Assembly: GCA_965117015.1 (NCBI GenBank)
Contig: OZ220747.1
Span: forward strand, 2,294,001 to 2,358,000
Reading direction: 5' to 3'
Origin: Aldehydirespirator sp965117015
Lineage (GTDB): Bacteria > Actinomycetota > Acidimicrobiia > Acidimicrobiales > Aldehydirespiratoraceae
DNA: 64,000 nt
The notes beneath the pieces were generated by a model that worked only from the letters and a program-made list of their open reading frames with translations, did not search any database and was not told the origin of the DNA. Shown piece after piece: positions 1-8,592 of the stretch. Positions within the stretch are counted from its first letter, which is position 1, and every line of letters begins with the position of its first letter. Position numbers and translations under genes: made by a program.

Positions 1-618
1 GAGGTGCTGCTGATGGTACGGCGGGCCTGCCTGGCCATCTCCGGGGTCCTCAACGAGGGCATGCGGCGCGACGAGGGGCACGCCTTCGTCGTCGTCGGCC
101 GGATGTTGGAGCGGTCGATCTTCACGGTGGGCCTGCTCGAGGCCACTCACTCCGACGCCCGCGGCGTTATGGATGCCACCCGGATGCTGCGGCTCACGAG
201 CTCGTTGCAGGCGTACCACCGCCAGCACGGCAACGCCCCCGACCCCCACGGCGTCGTGCGTTACCTGTTGCACGCGCCGGACCTTCCCCGCTCGGTGCTG
301 TCGTGCCTCGGCCGGGCCGAGGAGGGCCTCACCGGCCTGGCCGCGAACTCGGCCGCGCTGGATCGCGCCCGCCGCAAGGCGGCCCTGCTGCGGGCCCGCC
401 TGGAGCTCGGCGAGGTCGAGGAGGCCATGGCCTCCGCTCCGGTGGCGACCCTGCAGGACTTCGGCGGGCAGCTGACGGGACTGGCCAGTGACGTGCACGC
501 CGGCATCGTCCCGCCGCTGGCCATGGCCACGGTCCAAGCCCAGTACGTCCGCCCCGGCCGCACGGACCAACCCGTACATGCGGGCGAACCCGGCCGCGCC
601 GGCGAAGGGGCGGGATGA
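1..618 (+). CDS. Alpha-E domain protein (DUF403), 5' end outside window
   Basis: The reading frame is open from the first base, so the start lies upstream. About 205 residues are visible, where the family usually has about 310. The segment RACLAISGVLNEGMRRDEG followed by GRMLERSIFTVGLLEATH is typical of the helical alpha-E fold (PF04168), and the rest is Ala/Leu-rich helix. The stop overlaps the next gene's ATG (ATGA), so the two are translationally coupled. Alpha-E proteins usually sit between a circularly permuted ATP-grasp protein and a transglutaminase in a conserved operon thought to make or process an unknown peptide. The downstream transglutaminase fits, and I would expect the ATP-grasp gene just left of the window. 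The biochemical role is not known. Confidence 0.85.
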   Translation, partial: EVLLMVRRACLAISGVLNEGMRRDEGHAFVVVGRMLERSIFTVGLLEATHSDARGVMDATRMLRLTSSLQAYHRQHGNAPDPHGVVRYLLHAPDLPRSVLSCLGRAEEGLTGLAANSAALDRARRKAALLRARLELGEVEEAMASAPVATLQDFGGQLTGLASDVHAGIVPPLAMATVQAQYVRPGRTDQPVHAGEPGRAGEGAG

Positions 619-1586
619 GGCTCGGAATCTCCTACCGGATGCGCTTCCGCTACTCGGAGCCGGTGACCGAGTGCCAGAACGAGGTGCGGGTGCGGCCCCG
701 CGACGACGATCACCAGCGAGTGCTGGCGTACCGGCTGACATCGCAACCGCAGCTCCAGGTGCTGTCGGTGCGCGACTACTGGGGCACGGTCGTGGAGCAT
801 CTCGGCGTCCGCACACCCCACACCGAACTGGAGCTGCTGGCCGAGGCGACCGTTGAGACCTCGGCCCGCCCCGAGCCGGCAGACGCTCCGGCGGTCTCGG
901 CGCTGGACGACACCGGCTTCCAACTGGAGCACCTCGAGTTCCTGGAACCCTCCCAGCACGTCGACTGGCGCCCCGGCGACGCCGTCGAGCAGCGGGCCGC
1001 AGCCGCAGTCGCCACCGCCGCGTCCGTGCCGGAGATGGTGGCTGCGGTGGTGGCCGATGTGCGAGGAGCGTTGAGCTACGAGCCGGGCGCCACCGACATC
1101 GGCGTCTCGCTGGCGGAGCTGCTCGAGGGCGGGGCGGGTGTGTGCCAGGATTTCGCGCACCTCGCCCTCGGCATGCTGCGCAGCGCCGGTGTTCCCGCCC
1201 GCTACGTCTCGGGGTACCTGTTCGCGGCCGACGAGACCTCGGCGAAATCTGAGACCGCCGAGGTGGTGACGGTGCAGACCCATGCGTGGATCGAGGTCGC
1301 CTTGCCCGGCTCGGGCTGGTGGGCGCTCGACCCGACCAACGGCGGCCCGGTCTCCGAGCGTCACGTCGTCATCGGCTGCGGGCGCGACTACGGCGACGTG
1401 CCTCCGGTGCGGGGCGCCTTCATGGGCTCGGGCATCGCAGAGGTCGACGCCGAGGTACTGATCGGCAGGCATACCGAGGACCTGCCCGCTGAAGCGCCGG
1501 CATCCTCCCAGCGGGCCCTTTCCGGCGTCAGGGCGGCCCCGGCCCCGAGCTGGCCCCAGCAGAGCCAGCAGCAACAGCAGCAGTGA
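615..1586 (+). CDS. Transglutaminase-like cysteine protease/transferase family protein
   Basis: A 323-residue protein. An N-terminal bacterial transglutaminase-like beta region (about 1-90) precedes a transglutaminase core with a complete triad: Cys177 in GVCQDFAHLALGML, His223 in THAWIEV and Asp239 in WWALDPTN. These proteins cleave or transfer at amide bonds, and in this operon type the partner substrate is unknown. The start ATG is embedded in the stop of the alpha-E gene. There is no signal peptide, so a cytoplasmic location is likely. An oddity is the C-terminus, which ends in a glutamine run (QQSQQQQQQ) after an Ala/Pro-rich tail, probably disordered. Family assignment is firm; the function is inferred from context only. 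Confidence 0.88.
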   Translation: MRLGISYRMRFRYSEPVTECQNEVRVRPRDDDHQRVLAYRLTSQPQLQVLSVRDYWGTVVEHLGVRTPHTELELLAEATVETSARPEPADAPAVSALDDTGFQLEHLEFLEPSQHVDWRPGDAVEQRAAAAVATAASVPEMVAAVVADVRGALSYEPGATDIGVSLAELLEGGAGVCQDFAHLALGMLRSAGVPARYVSGYLFAADETSAKSETAEVVTVQTHAWIEVALPGSGWWALDPTNGGPVSERHVVIGCGRDYGDVPPVRGAFMGSGIAEVDAEVLIGRHTEDLPAEAPASSQRALSGVRAAPAPSWPQQSQQQQQQ

Positions 1587-1662
1587 GCCGGTCGGCAATC
1601 TGGGTCGTGTTCTACGCACATACTGCGCAAGACCAACCCGAGATTCCGGCGCGGGCTGGCCG

Positions 1663-2607
1663 TCAGCGCCGGGCTAGGTGCGCCATCTCGCTTGCCAGTT
1701 GCGGCCAGGCCGGCAGGGCATGGGCGGGGTCCAGGTCGGCATAGACGGCGTGGACGTTGACCGCCAGCCGCTCGCTGTCGGTCCATTCGGCGAACTCGCC
1801 CAGATCGATGTCGCGGGCGGCCTCCGCAGCGCTCATTCCCGCCCGGTTGCGCTCGGTCGCCTCCCGCTGTACGAAGGTCAGGTAGTCCCGGACCATCGCC
1901 GGGCCGCGCTCGTCGGTAACCGGACCGTGCCCGGGCACGATGACGTCGGCGTCGAGTTCGACGATCAGGTCGCAGGCACGGACCCAGTTGTCGACCGGAC
2001 CCGACCACACGATGGGCGTGCCGTAGACGAACAGGATGTCGCCGGTGAAGACGGTCCGGGCGTCCGGCACGTGGACCAGCAGGTCGCCCTTCGTGTGGGC
2101 CGGGCCGACGTCGATCAGCTCGATGTCGCGCCCGCCGACGGTCAGGTCTAGGCGGTCCGAGAAGACCCGGGTAGGAGGGGTGGCCACGATGCCGCTGAAG
2201 TCGAAGGAGCCGAACGCGGCCCGCATGTAGTCGTTCACCACCGGATCGCCGTAGTCCATTGCCGTCATCGTCTCCAGCGCCTCGGCCGGCACCTCCGAGA
2301 ACTCCTCGAGGCACCCCTCGGTGGCCACGATCTCGGCGCCGTCCACGAGCTGGTTGCCGTAGCAGTGGTCGCCGTTGGCGTGGGTGTTCACCAGGGTCCG
2401 GATCGGCCTGGTGGAGGTGACCGCTCCCATGCTGTCCAACATCGCACGGGTCAGCGGCAGGTCGAACAGCGTGTCGACCAGCAGGGACCGGCCGTCGCCG
2501 GCCACGAGCCCCGCGTTGCTCCATCCCCAGCCGCCGTCGGGCTGCAGGTACGCCCAGACCCCGTCTCCGATCTCGGCCAGCCCGTTGTCGAACTCGATCC
2601 CGGCCAT
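1663..2607 (-). CDS. MBL-fold metallo-hydrolase with HANGDH motif
   Basis: A 314-residue metallo-beta-lactamase-fold hydrolase. The metal motif is H76-A-N-G-D80-H81 (THANGDHCYGNQ), followed by H171 (GPAHTKGD), D190 (FTGDILF) and H227 (VPGHGP). The usual second histidine of HxHxDH is asparagine here, which alters one metal site; the same variant occurs in a recognised MBL subgroup. All other ligands are present, so the protein is probably active on an unidentified ester, lactone or thioester. The ATG at 2607 is preceded by a good GAGGAGG ribosome-binding site. It is transcribed towards the transglutaminase gene (convergent), with 55 bases separating it from the MFS gene upstream. Confidence 0.85.
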   Translation of the reverse strand: MAGIEFDNGLAEIGDGVWAYLQPDGGWGWSNAGLVAGDGRSLLVDTLFDLPLTRAMLDSMGAVTSTRPIRTLVNTHANGDHCYGNQLVDGAEIVATEGCLEEFSEVPAEALETMTAMDYGDPVVNDYMRAAFGSFDFSGIVATPPTRVFSDRLDLTVGGRDIELIDVGPAHTKGDLLVHVPDARTVFTGDILFVYGTPIVWSGPVDNWVRACDLIVELDADVIVPGHGPVTDERGPAMVRDYLTFVQREATERNRAGMSAAEAARDIDLGEFAEWTDSERLAVNVHAVYADLDPAHALPAWPQLASEMAHLARR

Positions 2608-2630
2608 AGCGGCGCCTCCTCTGCCGGACG

Positions 2631-2644
2631 ATGCTAATTGTCAA
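2631..2644 (-). promoter_or_regulatory. Possible -10 region (TAGCAT) upstream of the MBL gene
   Basis: On the minus strand the sequence reads TTGACAATTAGCAT about 24 bases before the MBL start. TAGCAT fits the actinobacterial TANNNT -10 pattern and would give a short leader containing the GAGGAGG site. The TTGACA lies too close to serve as its -35. Confidence 0.3.
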
Positions 2645-2662
2645 GGCGGCTGGGTCACGGCC

Positions 2663-3871
2663 CTACCGGCTTGCGGAGGCGCCGCGGGCCCAGAGCTGGC
2701 AGGCCAGCGCGATCGCGGTGTAGGTCAGGTAGGCCACGCCGATCGGCATCACCGAACCGTCGATGGCCCGGTCGGTGAACGAGGCAAGCAGCGAACCCAG
2801 CATCCAGGTACTGACCCCGATCGCGGACGCGGCCGTGCCGGCCATCTCTCCCATCGGTTCCATGGCCAGGGAGACCCCGGACGGGAACACCGCCACATGA
2901 ACGGCGTTGGCCAGGCTGAACAGCACAAGCCACACCCCGAACGGAGGCAGCCCGTCAGCCGCGACCGTCACCGTGAACAGCACGGCCGACACCGCGGCGA
3001 AAGCGCTGCCCGCGCCCAGCGTCAGTTGACGGGCGTGCATCCGGTGCAGCAGGCGGTTGCTACTCAGAGCAACGACTGCCGCCACCACGCCAGCCACCGT
3101 GAAGTAAGGCACGAACCAGCTCGCGCGGTCGTACACGTCGCTGAGTATCAGCTCGGTGCTGCCCAGGTACGCCAGAAAGGCTCCGAAGCCGAACGTGACC
3201 ATGAGCGTGTAGCCCAAAGAGGTGCGGTTGGCGACCACGAACCGGAAGCCCGCCAGCATCGGCCCCAGCCGCAGCGGCCGGCGGTGGGCAGGGTCGAGGG
3301 TCTCTTCGAGGCGCAGTGTCCATGCCACGGCCGCCAACGAGGTCACTACCCCGAAGGCCATCACCCAGCGCCATGAGCCGATCACGACAAGGGTCTTGCC
3401 GATGCCCGGCGCGGTGATCGGCGCGATGAAGAAGACCGTCTGGATGAGCGTCATCACCCGGGCCATGTCCGTGCCTGCGAAGCGGTCGCGCACGATGGCC
3501 TGCGTCAAGACCCGGGGGCCGGCGGCGGCAAAACCCCACACGAACCGGGCGGTGTACAGAACGCCGAGCGACGGTGCCAGCGCGGCCGCCAGCGCGGCCG
3601 CGGCGTACAGCAGCAAGCCTCCGGCGAGTGTCGCCTTGCGCCCCACCGCGTCGGCGATGGGGCCGTAGAACAGGTGACCGACCCCCGCACCCATCAGGAA
3701 CAGGGTCACGGTGAGCGACAGCCGGGTGGAGTCGTCGTCTAGGCCGAAGGCGGGCCGCATCTCCGCGAACGCGGGCAAGGTGATGTCGATCGCCATTGCC
3801 GACAGGGCGGTCAACACTCCCATGAGGAGCACGAACTCCCGCTCGCTCATCCGGCGCAGTGGTTCGCTCAC
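2663..3871 (-). CDS. MFS drug-efflux-type transporter, Bcr/CflA-like (second of tandem pair)
   Basis: A 402-residue integral membrane protein with about 12 hydrophobic helices. Its N-terminus contains DITLPAFAEM and the loop 2-3 motif FYGPIADAVGRK, typical of the Bcr/CflA drug:proton antiporter branch. The start is taken as GTG at 3871-3869, which overlaps the TGA of the preceding MFS gene (GTGA), implying translational coupling. Sequence and length closely parallel the upstream gene throughout (FYGPI-DAVGRK, FVWGFAAAGPR against FAWGLAAAGPR), so the pair arose by tandem duplication. The substrate is unknown. The two may act as a heterodimer or have different specificities; nothing in the sequence decides this. 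Confidence 0.85.
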   Translation of the reverse strand: MSEPLRRMSEREFVLLMGVLTALSAMAIDITLPAFAEMRPAFGLDDDSTRLSLTVTLFLMGAGVGHLFYGPIADAVGRKATLAGGLLLYAAAALAAALAPSLGVLYTARFVWGFAAAGPRVLTQAIVRDRFAGTDMARVMTLIQTVFFIAPITAPGIGKTLVVIGSWRWVMAFGVVTSLAAVAWTLRLEETLDPAHRRPLRLGPMLAGFRFVVANRTSLGYTLMVTFGFGAFLAYLGSTELILSDVYDRASWFVPYFTVAGVVAAVVALSSNRLLHRMHARQLTLGAGSAFAAVSAVLFTVTVAADGLPPFGVWLVLFSLANAVHVAVFPSGVSLAMEPMGEMAGTAASAIGVSTWMLGSLLASFTDRAIDGSVMPIGVAYLTYTAIALACQLWARGASASR

Positions 3872-5073
3872 GGCGACGCGCCGGCGCGGGCCCAGAGCTG
3901 GCAGGCCAGCCCGATCAGGCCGTAGACGAGGTAGGCGACGCTGATCGGCATGACGGTGTCCTCGATGGCCCGGTCGGTGAAGGAGGCCAGCAGCGCCCCC
4001 AGCATCGACGTGCTGAAGACGATCACCGACGAGGCCGTGCCCGCGAGCTTTCCCATCGGCTCCAGCGCGAGGCTGATGCATGTCGGGAAGAACGCCGTGT
4101 GGCAGCAGTTGGCGATGCTGAACAGCGCCAGCCACACCAGCAGGGGAGGGACGCCGTTGCCTGCGACCGCGACGCCCAGAAGTGCTGCCGACACCGCCGA
4201 GAAGGTCGCCCCCGCTCCGAGCGCCACCCGTCTCGCCTCGAACGAGCGCAGCACGCGATTGATGCCCACGGCGGTCAGCGCCGCGGCCACGCTCATGGCG
4301 GTGAAGTACGGCACGAACCACTCCGGCTGGCCGTACACGGCCGAGAAGATCAGCTCCGTGCTGGCCAGGAACGAGTAGAACGCCGCGAACACGAAGGTGT
4401 TGGCCAGCATGTAGCCGGTGGCGGTGCGGTTGCGGAGCACGGTACGGAACCCGACGAGCACGGCACCGAGCCGCAGCGGCCGGCGGGCCTCGGGTGCGAG
4501 GCTCTCGGCCAGGCGCACCGACCACAGCAGCGCAACCAGCCCGGTGATCACTCCGAAGGCCATCACCCAGCGCCATGATCCGAACTCCACCAAGGCCTTC
4601 CCGATGACCGGGGCCACGATCGGCCCGATGAAGAAGACGGCCTGGACCAGTGTCATGACGCGGGCCATGGCTGTGCCGGTGAAGCGGTCCCGGACGATGG
4701 TCTGGGACAGCGTGCGGGGTCCGGCCGCGGCCAGGCCCCAGGCGAAGCGGCTGGCGTACACGACCGCCAGCGACGGGGCGAGCGCGGCCACCATGGCAGC
4801 CACCGCATACATGATCGTGCTGGCCAGCACGACCCGCTTGCGTCCGACCGCGTCGGAGATCGGTCCGTAGAAGAGCGTGCCCACAGCCACACCCATGAAG
4901 AACAGGGTCATCGTCAGGGCCAGGCTGGTGGAGTTCTCGGGGAGGTTGAACGCAGCCCGCATCTGTTCGAATGCAGGCAGCAGCATGTCGATGGCCAGGG
5001 CGACCATGGCGCTCAACAGCGCCACGTAACAGATGAACTCTCTGCGCCCCATGCGGTCTTCCGGGCCATTCAC
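3868..5073 (-). CDS. MFS drug-efflux-type transporter, Bcr/CflA-like (first of tandem pair)
   Basis: A 401-residue, 12-helix major facilitator. The N-terminus holds MLLPAFEQM and the diagnostic TLFYGPISDAVGRK loop; RFAWGLAAAGPR lies in helix 4-5. It is the first gene of a two-gene operon with its paralogue at 2663-3871, and the two overlap by four bases. No regulator is adjacent. It is divergent from the esterase gene across a 134-base gap (5074-5207). Multidrug or metabolite export by proton antiport is the family role; the substrate cannot be read from the sequence. Confidence 0.86.
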   Translation of the reverse strand: MNGPEDRMGRREFICYVALLSAMVALAIDMLLPAFEQMRAAFNLPENSTSLALTMTLFFMGVAVGTLFYGPISDAVGRKRVVLASTIMYAVAAMVAALAPSLAVVYASRFAWGLAAAGPRTLSQTIVRDRFTGTAMARVMTLVQAVFFIGPIVAPVIGKALVEFGSWRWVMAFGVITGLVALLWSVRLAESLAPEARRPLRLGAVLVGFRTVLRNRTATGYMLANTFVFAAFYSFLASTELIFSAVYGQPEWFVPYFTAMSVAAALTAVGINRVLRSFEARRVALGAGATFSAVSAALLGVAVAGNGVPPLLVWLALFSIANCCHTAFFPTCISLALEPMGKLAGTASSVIVFSTSMLGALLASFTDRAIEDTVMPISVAYLVYGLIGLACQLWARAGASP

Positions 5074-5207
5074 GGCGGGGAGTCTGCCCCAAGTGCCCTC
5101 AGCAGCCCGCTACGGGCCCAGTGTCCCGCTCCAGCCGCCGTGCCGACCGCCGGCGGGTTAGGGTGCGGCCCACCTACGGGCCGGCCGAGTCCAGAGGGGA
5201 GACGACG

Positions 5208-6290
5208 ATGACGGACACGATGACGACTGTGAGGCCCAGCCTCCCCGGGCGGCTGGGCGATCCCGACATGACGCTGGCCGCGGACCCTCGCTCCGACCCC
5301 CGCATGGTGGCGGTCCTGGAGCCTCTGGGCCTGGCTGGACGGGCGGACCCGGTTCCTCTCACCGCCGACTCGTCGCTGGAGGAGATCCGGACTCTGGCCG
5401 CCTTGGGCGAGCCCGGCTTCCAGCAGGTCTTCAACGGCATGTTCGAAGCGCTCGCACCGGTCGACGGCGTGGAGTCGAGCACCGAGGTCATCACCGGCGT
5501 CGACGGCAACGAGATAACCCTGTACATCCACCGCCCGGCCGGCGGAACCGGCCCCCGGCCGGGGATCCTGCACATCCACGGCGGAGGCATGGTGATCCTC
5601 TCCGCGGCCGACATCAATTACCGGCGTTGGCGCGACGAGTTGGCGCGGAGCCTCGTCGTGGTGGGGGTGGAGTTCCGCAACGCCGCGGGAGCGCTCGGCT
5701 GCCACCCGTTCCCCGCGGCCCTCAACGACTGCACCTCGGCGCTGGAATGGATGCACGCCCACCGGGACGACCTCGGCGTGTCGAAGCTGGTGGTGTCGGG
5801 TGAGTCCGGCGGCGGCAACCTCACCCTGGCCACCACCCTCAAGGCCAGCCAGGAGGGCCGCCTGGACATGATCGACGGAGTGTTCGCCCAGTGCCCGTAC
5901 ATCTCCGGCACGTATGGGAGCCCGCCGCCCGAGCTGCCGTCGCTGCACGAGAACGACGGCTACTTCCTGGCCAGCGATCTGATGGGGTACTTCGTGGAGG
6001 CCTACGATCCGGGCGGAGCCAACCTGACCAACCCGCTGGCCTGGCCCTGGCACGCCTCCGTGGACGACCTGCGGGGCCTACCGCCCCACGTCGTCTCGGT
6101 CAACGAGCTCGATCCGCTGCGCGACGAGGGGCTCGACTACTACCGCACGCTGGCCCGGGCGGGTGTGACGGTCAACAGCCGCACCGTCAACGGCACCTGC
6201 CACGCCGGCGACTTGCTGATGCCGAGCGCCATGCCGGAGGTCTACGCCGCCTCAGCCCGCGACGTCACCACCTTCGCCCACGCTGTCTGA
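5208..6290 (+). CDS. Alpha/beta hydrolase, hormone-sensitive-lipase (family IV) esterase
   Basis: A 360-residue esterase. The oxyanion-hole motif HGGG is at residues 124-127 (HIHGGGMVI), the nucleophile Ser200 is in SGESGGGNL, and the acid and base lie in NELDPLRDEG and CHAGDLL. The elbow is GESGGG rather than the commoner GDSAGG. I prefer the ATG at 5208, preceded by AGAGGGGAGA, over the longer frame starting at 5121, whose N-terminus is Arg-rich and unconserved. No signal peptide is visible, so it is probably cytoplasmic. The physiological ester is unknown. The 3' end faces the reductive dehalogenase gene, with two palindromic repeat copies between. Confidence 0.87.
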   Translation: MTDTMTTVRPSLPGRLGDPDMTLAADPRSDPRMVAVLEPLGLAGRADPVPLTADSSLEEIRTLAALGEPGFQQVFNGMFEALAPVDGVESSTEVITGVDGNEITLYIHRPAGGTGPRPGILHIHGGGMVILSAADINYRRWRDELARSLVVVGVEFRNAAGALGCHPFPAALNDCTSALEWMHAHRDDLGVSKLVVSGESGGGNLTLATTLKASQEGRLDMIDGVFAQCPYISGTYGSPPPELPSLHENDGYFLASDLMGYFVEAYDPGGANLTNPLAWPWHASVDDLRGLPPHVVSVNELDPLRDEGLDYYRTLARAGVTVNSRTVNGTCHAGDLLMPSAMPEVYAASARDVTTFAHAV

Positions 6291-6316
6291 GCCGGTCCAC
6301 CCCGGCGGCCCGGGTG

Positions 6317-6436
6317 GAATTGGCAGCGGAGAGTGCCGAAATGGGCGCTGAGCGTTGCCAATTCGCGTGACTAGGCGACCCCCGGCAGGAATTGGCAGCG
6401 GAGAGTGCCGAAATGGGCGCTGAGCGCTGCCAATTC
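6317..6436 (+). repeat. Palindromic intergenic repeat, two 48-bp copies (type B) in tandem
   Basis: Copies at 6317-6364 and 6389-6436 begin GAATTGGCAGC and end GTTGCCAATTC or GCTGCCAATTC. The inner core can pair AGTGCC with GGCGCT. The copies start 72 bases apart and share flanking sequence, so a 72-bp cassette was duplicated. They lie between two convergent genes. Confidence 0.9.
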
Positions 6437-6442
6437 GCGTGA

Positions 6443-8545
6443 CTAGGCGCGGCCGGAGCGGGCTCGGGCCTGGGCCGGGGTTTCGGCTGCCTCGGTGCGG
6501 GCCAGTGCCTCCTTGCGGACCAGCTTGACCGGCACGCCGATGGCGTCTCCGGGCGGCAGCATGTCGGCGGTGTAGAGGGCGATCTGCTGGCGGGCGGCCA
6601 CCTTGCCGCCGTCCATGTCGAGGTTGCGTGCGTTCGTGCCCTTGGGCGGGACGATGGCCCGGCCGTCGCGCCACTCCAGGTCCCACCACCACTTCTTGAC
6701 GGGATTGATCGAGCCGTTGCCGACCTTGTCGTCGAGTCGGGCCAGCCAACGGCGGGTGAACGGCAGCTTGATGGCGGCCCACAGCAGGGCCCGCTCGGCC
6801 AGCACGCCCTCGATGTTGAACGGGCAGGTCTTCATGCAGCGCCCGCAGGCCGATCCCCGCAGGTTGCCCAGCCGGTACTTGGTGCACCGCTCGACGTCGG
6901 GCTTCCACATCTCGGCCCCGTTGAACATGACCTTGTCGCCGAAGGGGATCGCCGCGCACGGGCACTCGCGGGCGCACTTGGTGCACTTGGAGCAGAAGTC
7001 CTGGAGCCCGAAGTCGATGTGGCGGTCGGGAGTGACCGGCATGTCGGTTGTGACCACCACCGACTTGAACCTCGGGCCCACGAACGGGTTGAGCACCAAT
7101 TCGCCGATGCGGCTCAACTCGCCCAGTCCCGCGTGCAGCACTAGCGGGATGTGCAACACGTCGGACTCGGCATTGGTGTGGCTGCGGGCGCTGTGGCCCA
7201 GCGAGCGGATGTGGGAAGAGATGATCCCGGCGATCTGCGCGCCCCGCATGTAGGCCCGCATCGACTGCGCGCCGCTCACCCAGTCGTCGCCGCTGGCCCC
7301 CTCCATGGTCTCGTAGCCCTGATCCAGCAGGATCACCAGCGCGTTGGCGTGGTAGGGCTCGACGACGGATCCGTCCTTGCGGTGCGAGTACCAGGCATAG
7401 GTCGGGACCCGGCACACGCCGGCCATGTCTCCGCCGAGGTGGTAGGCCAGCGCCTTGAGGGCGTCGGCGTTGCGATCGGGGTCGCGACTGGCGGGATCGA
7501 CTTCCGGCGCCACTTCCCCGTCCTGGTAGGGGACCATGGCGTCGATCTGATGCACGTACGACTGGGCGTGGGGGGTCTTCCAGGCGAACACCTTGACGTC
7601 GCCCTGGAACTTCGGCCCCATGTCGCCGTTGGCCGCCCGCGGGAATCCCCCGGCCCGCACGGGCACTCTGGGCACCTCGTTCTCGATGATGAGCGTGGTG
7701 GGCTCGTCCACCCGCTTGATCCGCTCCATCGGGTAGCGGCCCATGTGCAGGGGCCGGTGGTTGCCGTTGAGCCGCCCGATACCGGCCCGGGTGCCGCCTC
7801 GCCCCAACATCCAGCCGATCCCGCAGGTGCTGCGCACAGCCGACAGCGGCGACCGGCGGGCCAGAGGGGCGTCGGGATCGAGCTTCCAGTCCGTGCTCAC
7901 CACCGCCAACGCGAACCCGCCGCCCAGGTATGGCACCCGCAGACGTCCCCGGTGCACCTCCACCAGGCCGGCCTGGAGCGCCACCCGGTCCAGGTCGAGA
8001 TCGCCGGCGCCGGGTGTGTGGGCTGTTGCGTCGTGGCCGAGGGTCCGGATGTAGTGGGCGGTGATCACGGCCAGTTCGGTGGCCCTCAGGTCGGCGTTCA
8101 CCTGGCGGGTCCCGTCGATCCAGGCGTCGCCGGGCTGGGAGCTGCCGAGCTTGCGGGTGAAGCCGATCAGGATGACGACGCCGTAGCGGTGCGCCCGCCT
8201 CTCGCCGGTCCAGGCCTCGTCACCGATCAGCCCGCAGCCGACCATGTCGGCGTCGAGGAAGTAGAGCCCGGCCTTGAGGTTGCGGGCGGCATCGGCCGGG
8301 TCGTCGGGAATCGGCGCTTCGGGTGCCACCGGCCCGTGGCGCTGAAGGTTGAACAGGTCGAGGTACAGCCCGTAGGCGGGCGCAGCCGATCTGGGGCCGG
8401 GCGGTTCGCCCTCAGCAGGCCGGGGCGACGGCCGGAGGGAGTCCAGGCCCGGGGGCCGGGCGTCGGCCGCGGCGAGGCGGGGAAGGCGTTCCAGCGGGTA
8501 CGGCCCCCGATGGACCGGCCGCTTGCGGTGCGAGAACAACCTCAT
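6443..8545 (-). CDS. Soluble reductive dehalogenase (NpRdhA-like), cobalamin and 2x[4Fe-4S]
   Basis: A 700-residue protein. The C-terminal third carries a two-cluster ferredoxin-like segment: C518xxC521xxC524xxxC528P and, after another Cys near 556, C567xxC570xxxC574P. The region before it resembles the B12-binding, nitroreductase-like core of reductive dehalogenases. Two halves repeat: residues about 12-240 (HRGPYPLERL to VVSTDWKLDPDAP) and about 267-505 (HMGRYPMERI to VVTTDMPVTPD), each with DM.G, ITAHYIRTLGH or ISSHIRSLGH, and GL.E motifs. The duplicated layout, the length near 700 and the absence of a Tat signal or membrane-anchor partner match the cytoplasmic, catabolic NpRdhA/BhbA type rather than respiratory RdhA. 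The expected reaction is reductive removal of halogen from an organohalide. No fused or adjacent reductase is present, so the electron donor must be encoded elsewhere. The substrate is unknown. Confidence 0.82.
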   Translation of the reverse strand: MRLFSHRKRPVHRGPYPLERLPRLAAADARPPGLDSLRPSPRPAEGEPPGPRSAAPAYGLYLDLFNLQRHGPVAPEAPIPDDPADAARNLKAGLYFLDADMVGCGLIGDEAWTGERRAHRYGVVILIGFTRKLGSSQPGDAWIDGTRQVNADLRATELAVITAHYIRTLGHDATAHTPGAGDLDLDRVALQAGLVEVHRGRLRVPYLGGGFALAVVSTDWKLDPDAPLARRSPLSAVRSTCGIGWMLGRGGTRAGIGRLNGNHRPLHMGRYPMERIKRVDEPTTLIIENEVPRVPVRAGGFPRAANGDMGPKFQGDVKVFAWKTPHAQSYVHQIDAMVPYQDGEVAPEVDPASRDPDRNADALKALAYHLGGDMAGVCRVPTYAWYSHRKDGSVVEPYHANALVILLDQGYETMEGASGDDWVSGAQSMRAYMRGAQIAGIISSHIRSLGHSARSHTNAESDVLHIPLVLHAGLGELSRIGELVLNPFVGPRFKSVVVTTDMPVTPDRHIDFGLQDFCSKCTKCARECPCAAIPFGDKVMFNGAEMWKPDVERCTKYRLGNLRGSACGRCMKTCPFNIEGVLAERALLWAAIKLPFTRRWLARLDDKVGNGSINPVKKWWWDLEWRDGRAIVPPKGTNARNLDMDGGKVAARQQIALYTADMLPPGDAIGVPVKLVRKEALARTEAAETPAQARARSGRA

Positions 8546-8580
8546 CGACGGCTCAGCCTAGGAGAAATGGCCGACCCGGA

Positions 8581-8586
8581 TACCGT
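8581..8586 (+). promoter_or_regulatory. Putative -10 (TACCGT), leaderless start
   Basis: TACCGT lies 6 bases before the GTG of the deacylase gene, which has no good Shine-Dalgarno sequence. This fits transcription starting at or next to the start codon. Confidence 0.4.
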
Positions 8587-8592
8587 GAAGCG

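Noticed and set aside
6317..6436. The palindromic repeats as Rho-independent terminators
   Set aside because: There is no U-tract on either strand, and copies also occur in a divergent gap (30002-30049), so simple termination does not explain the family.
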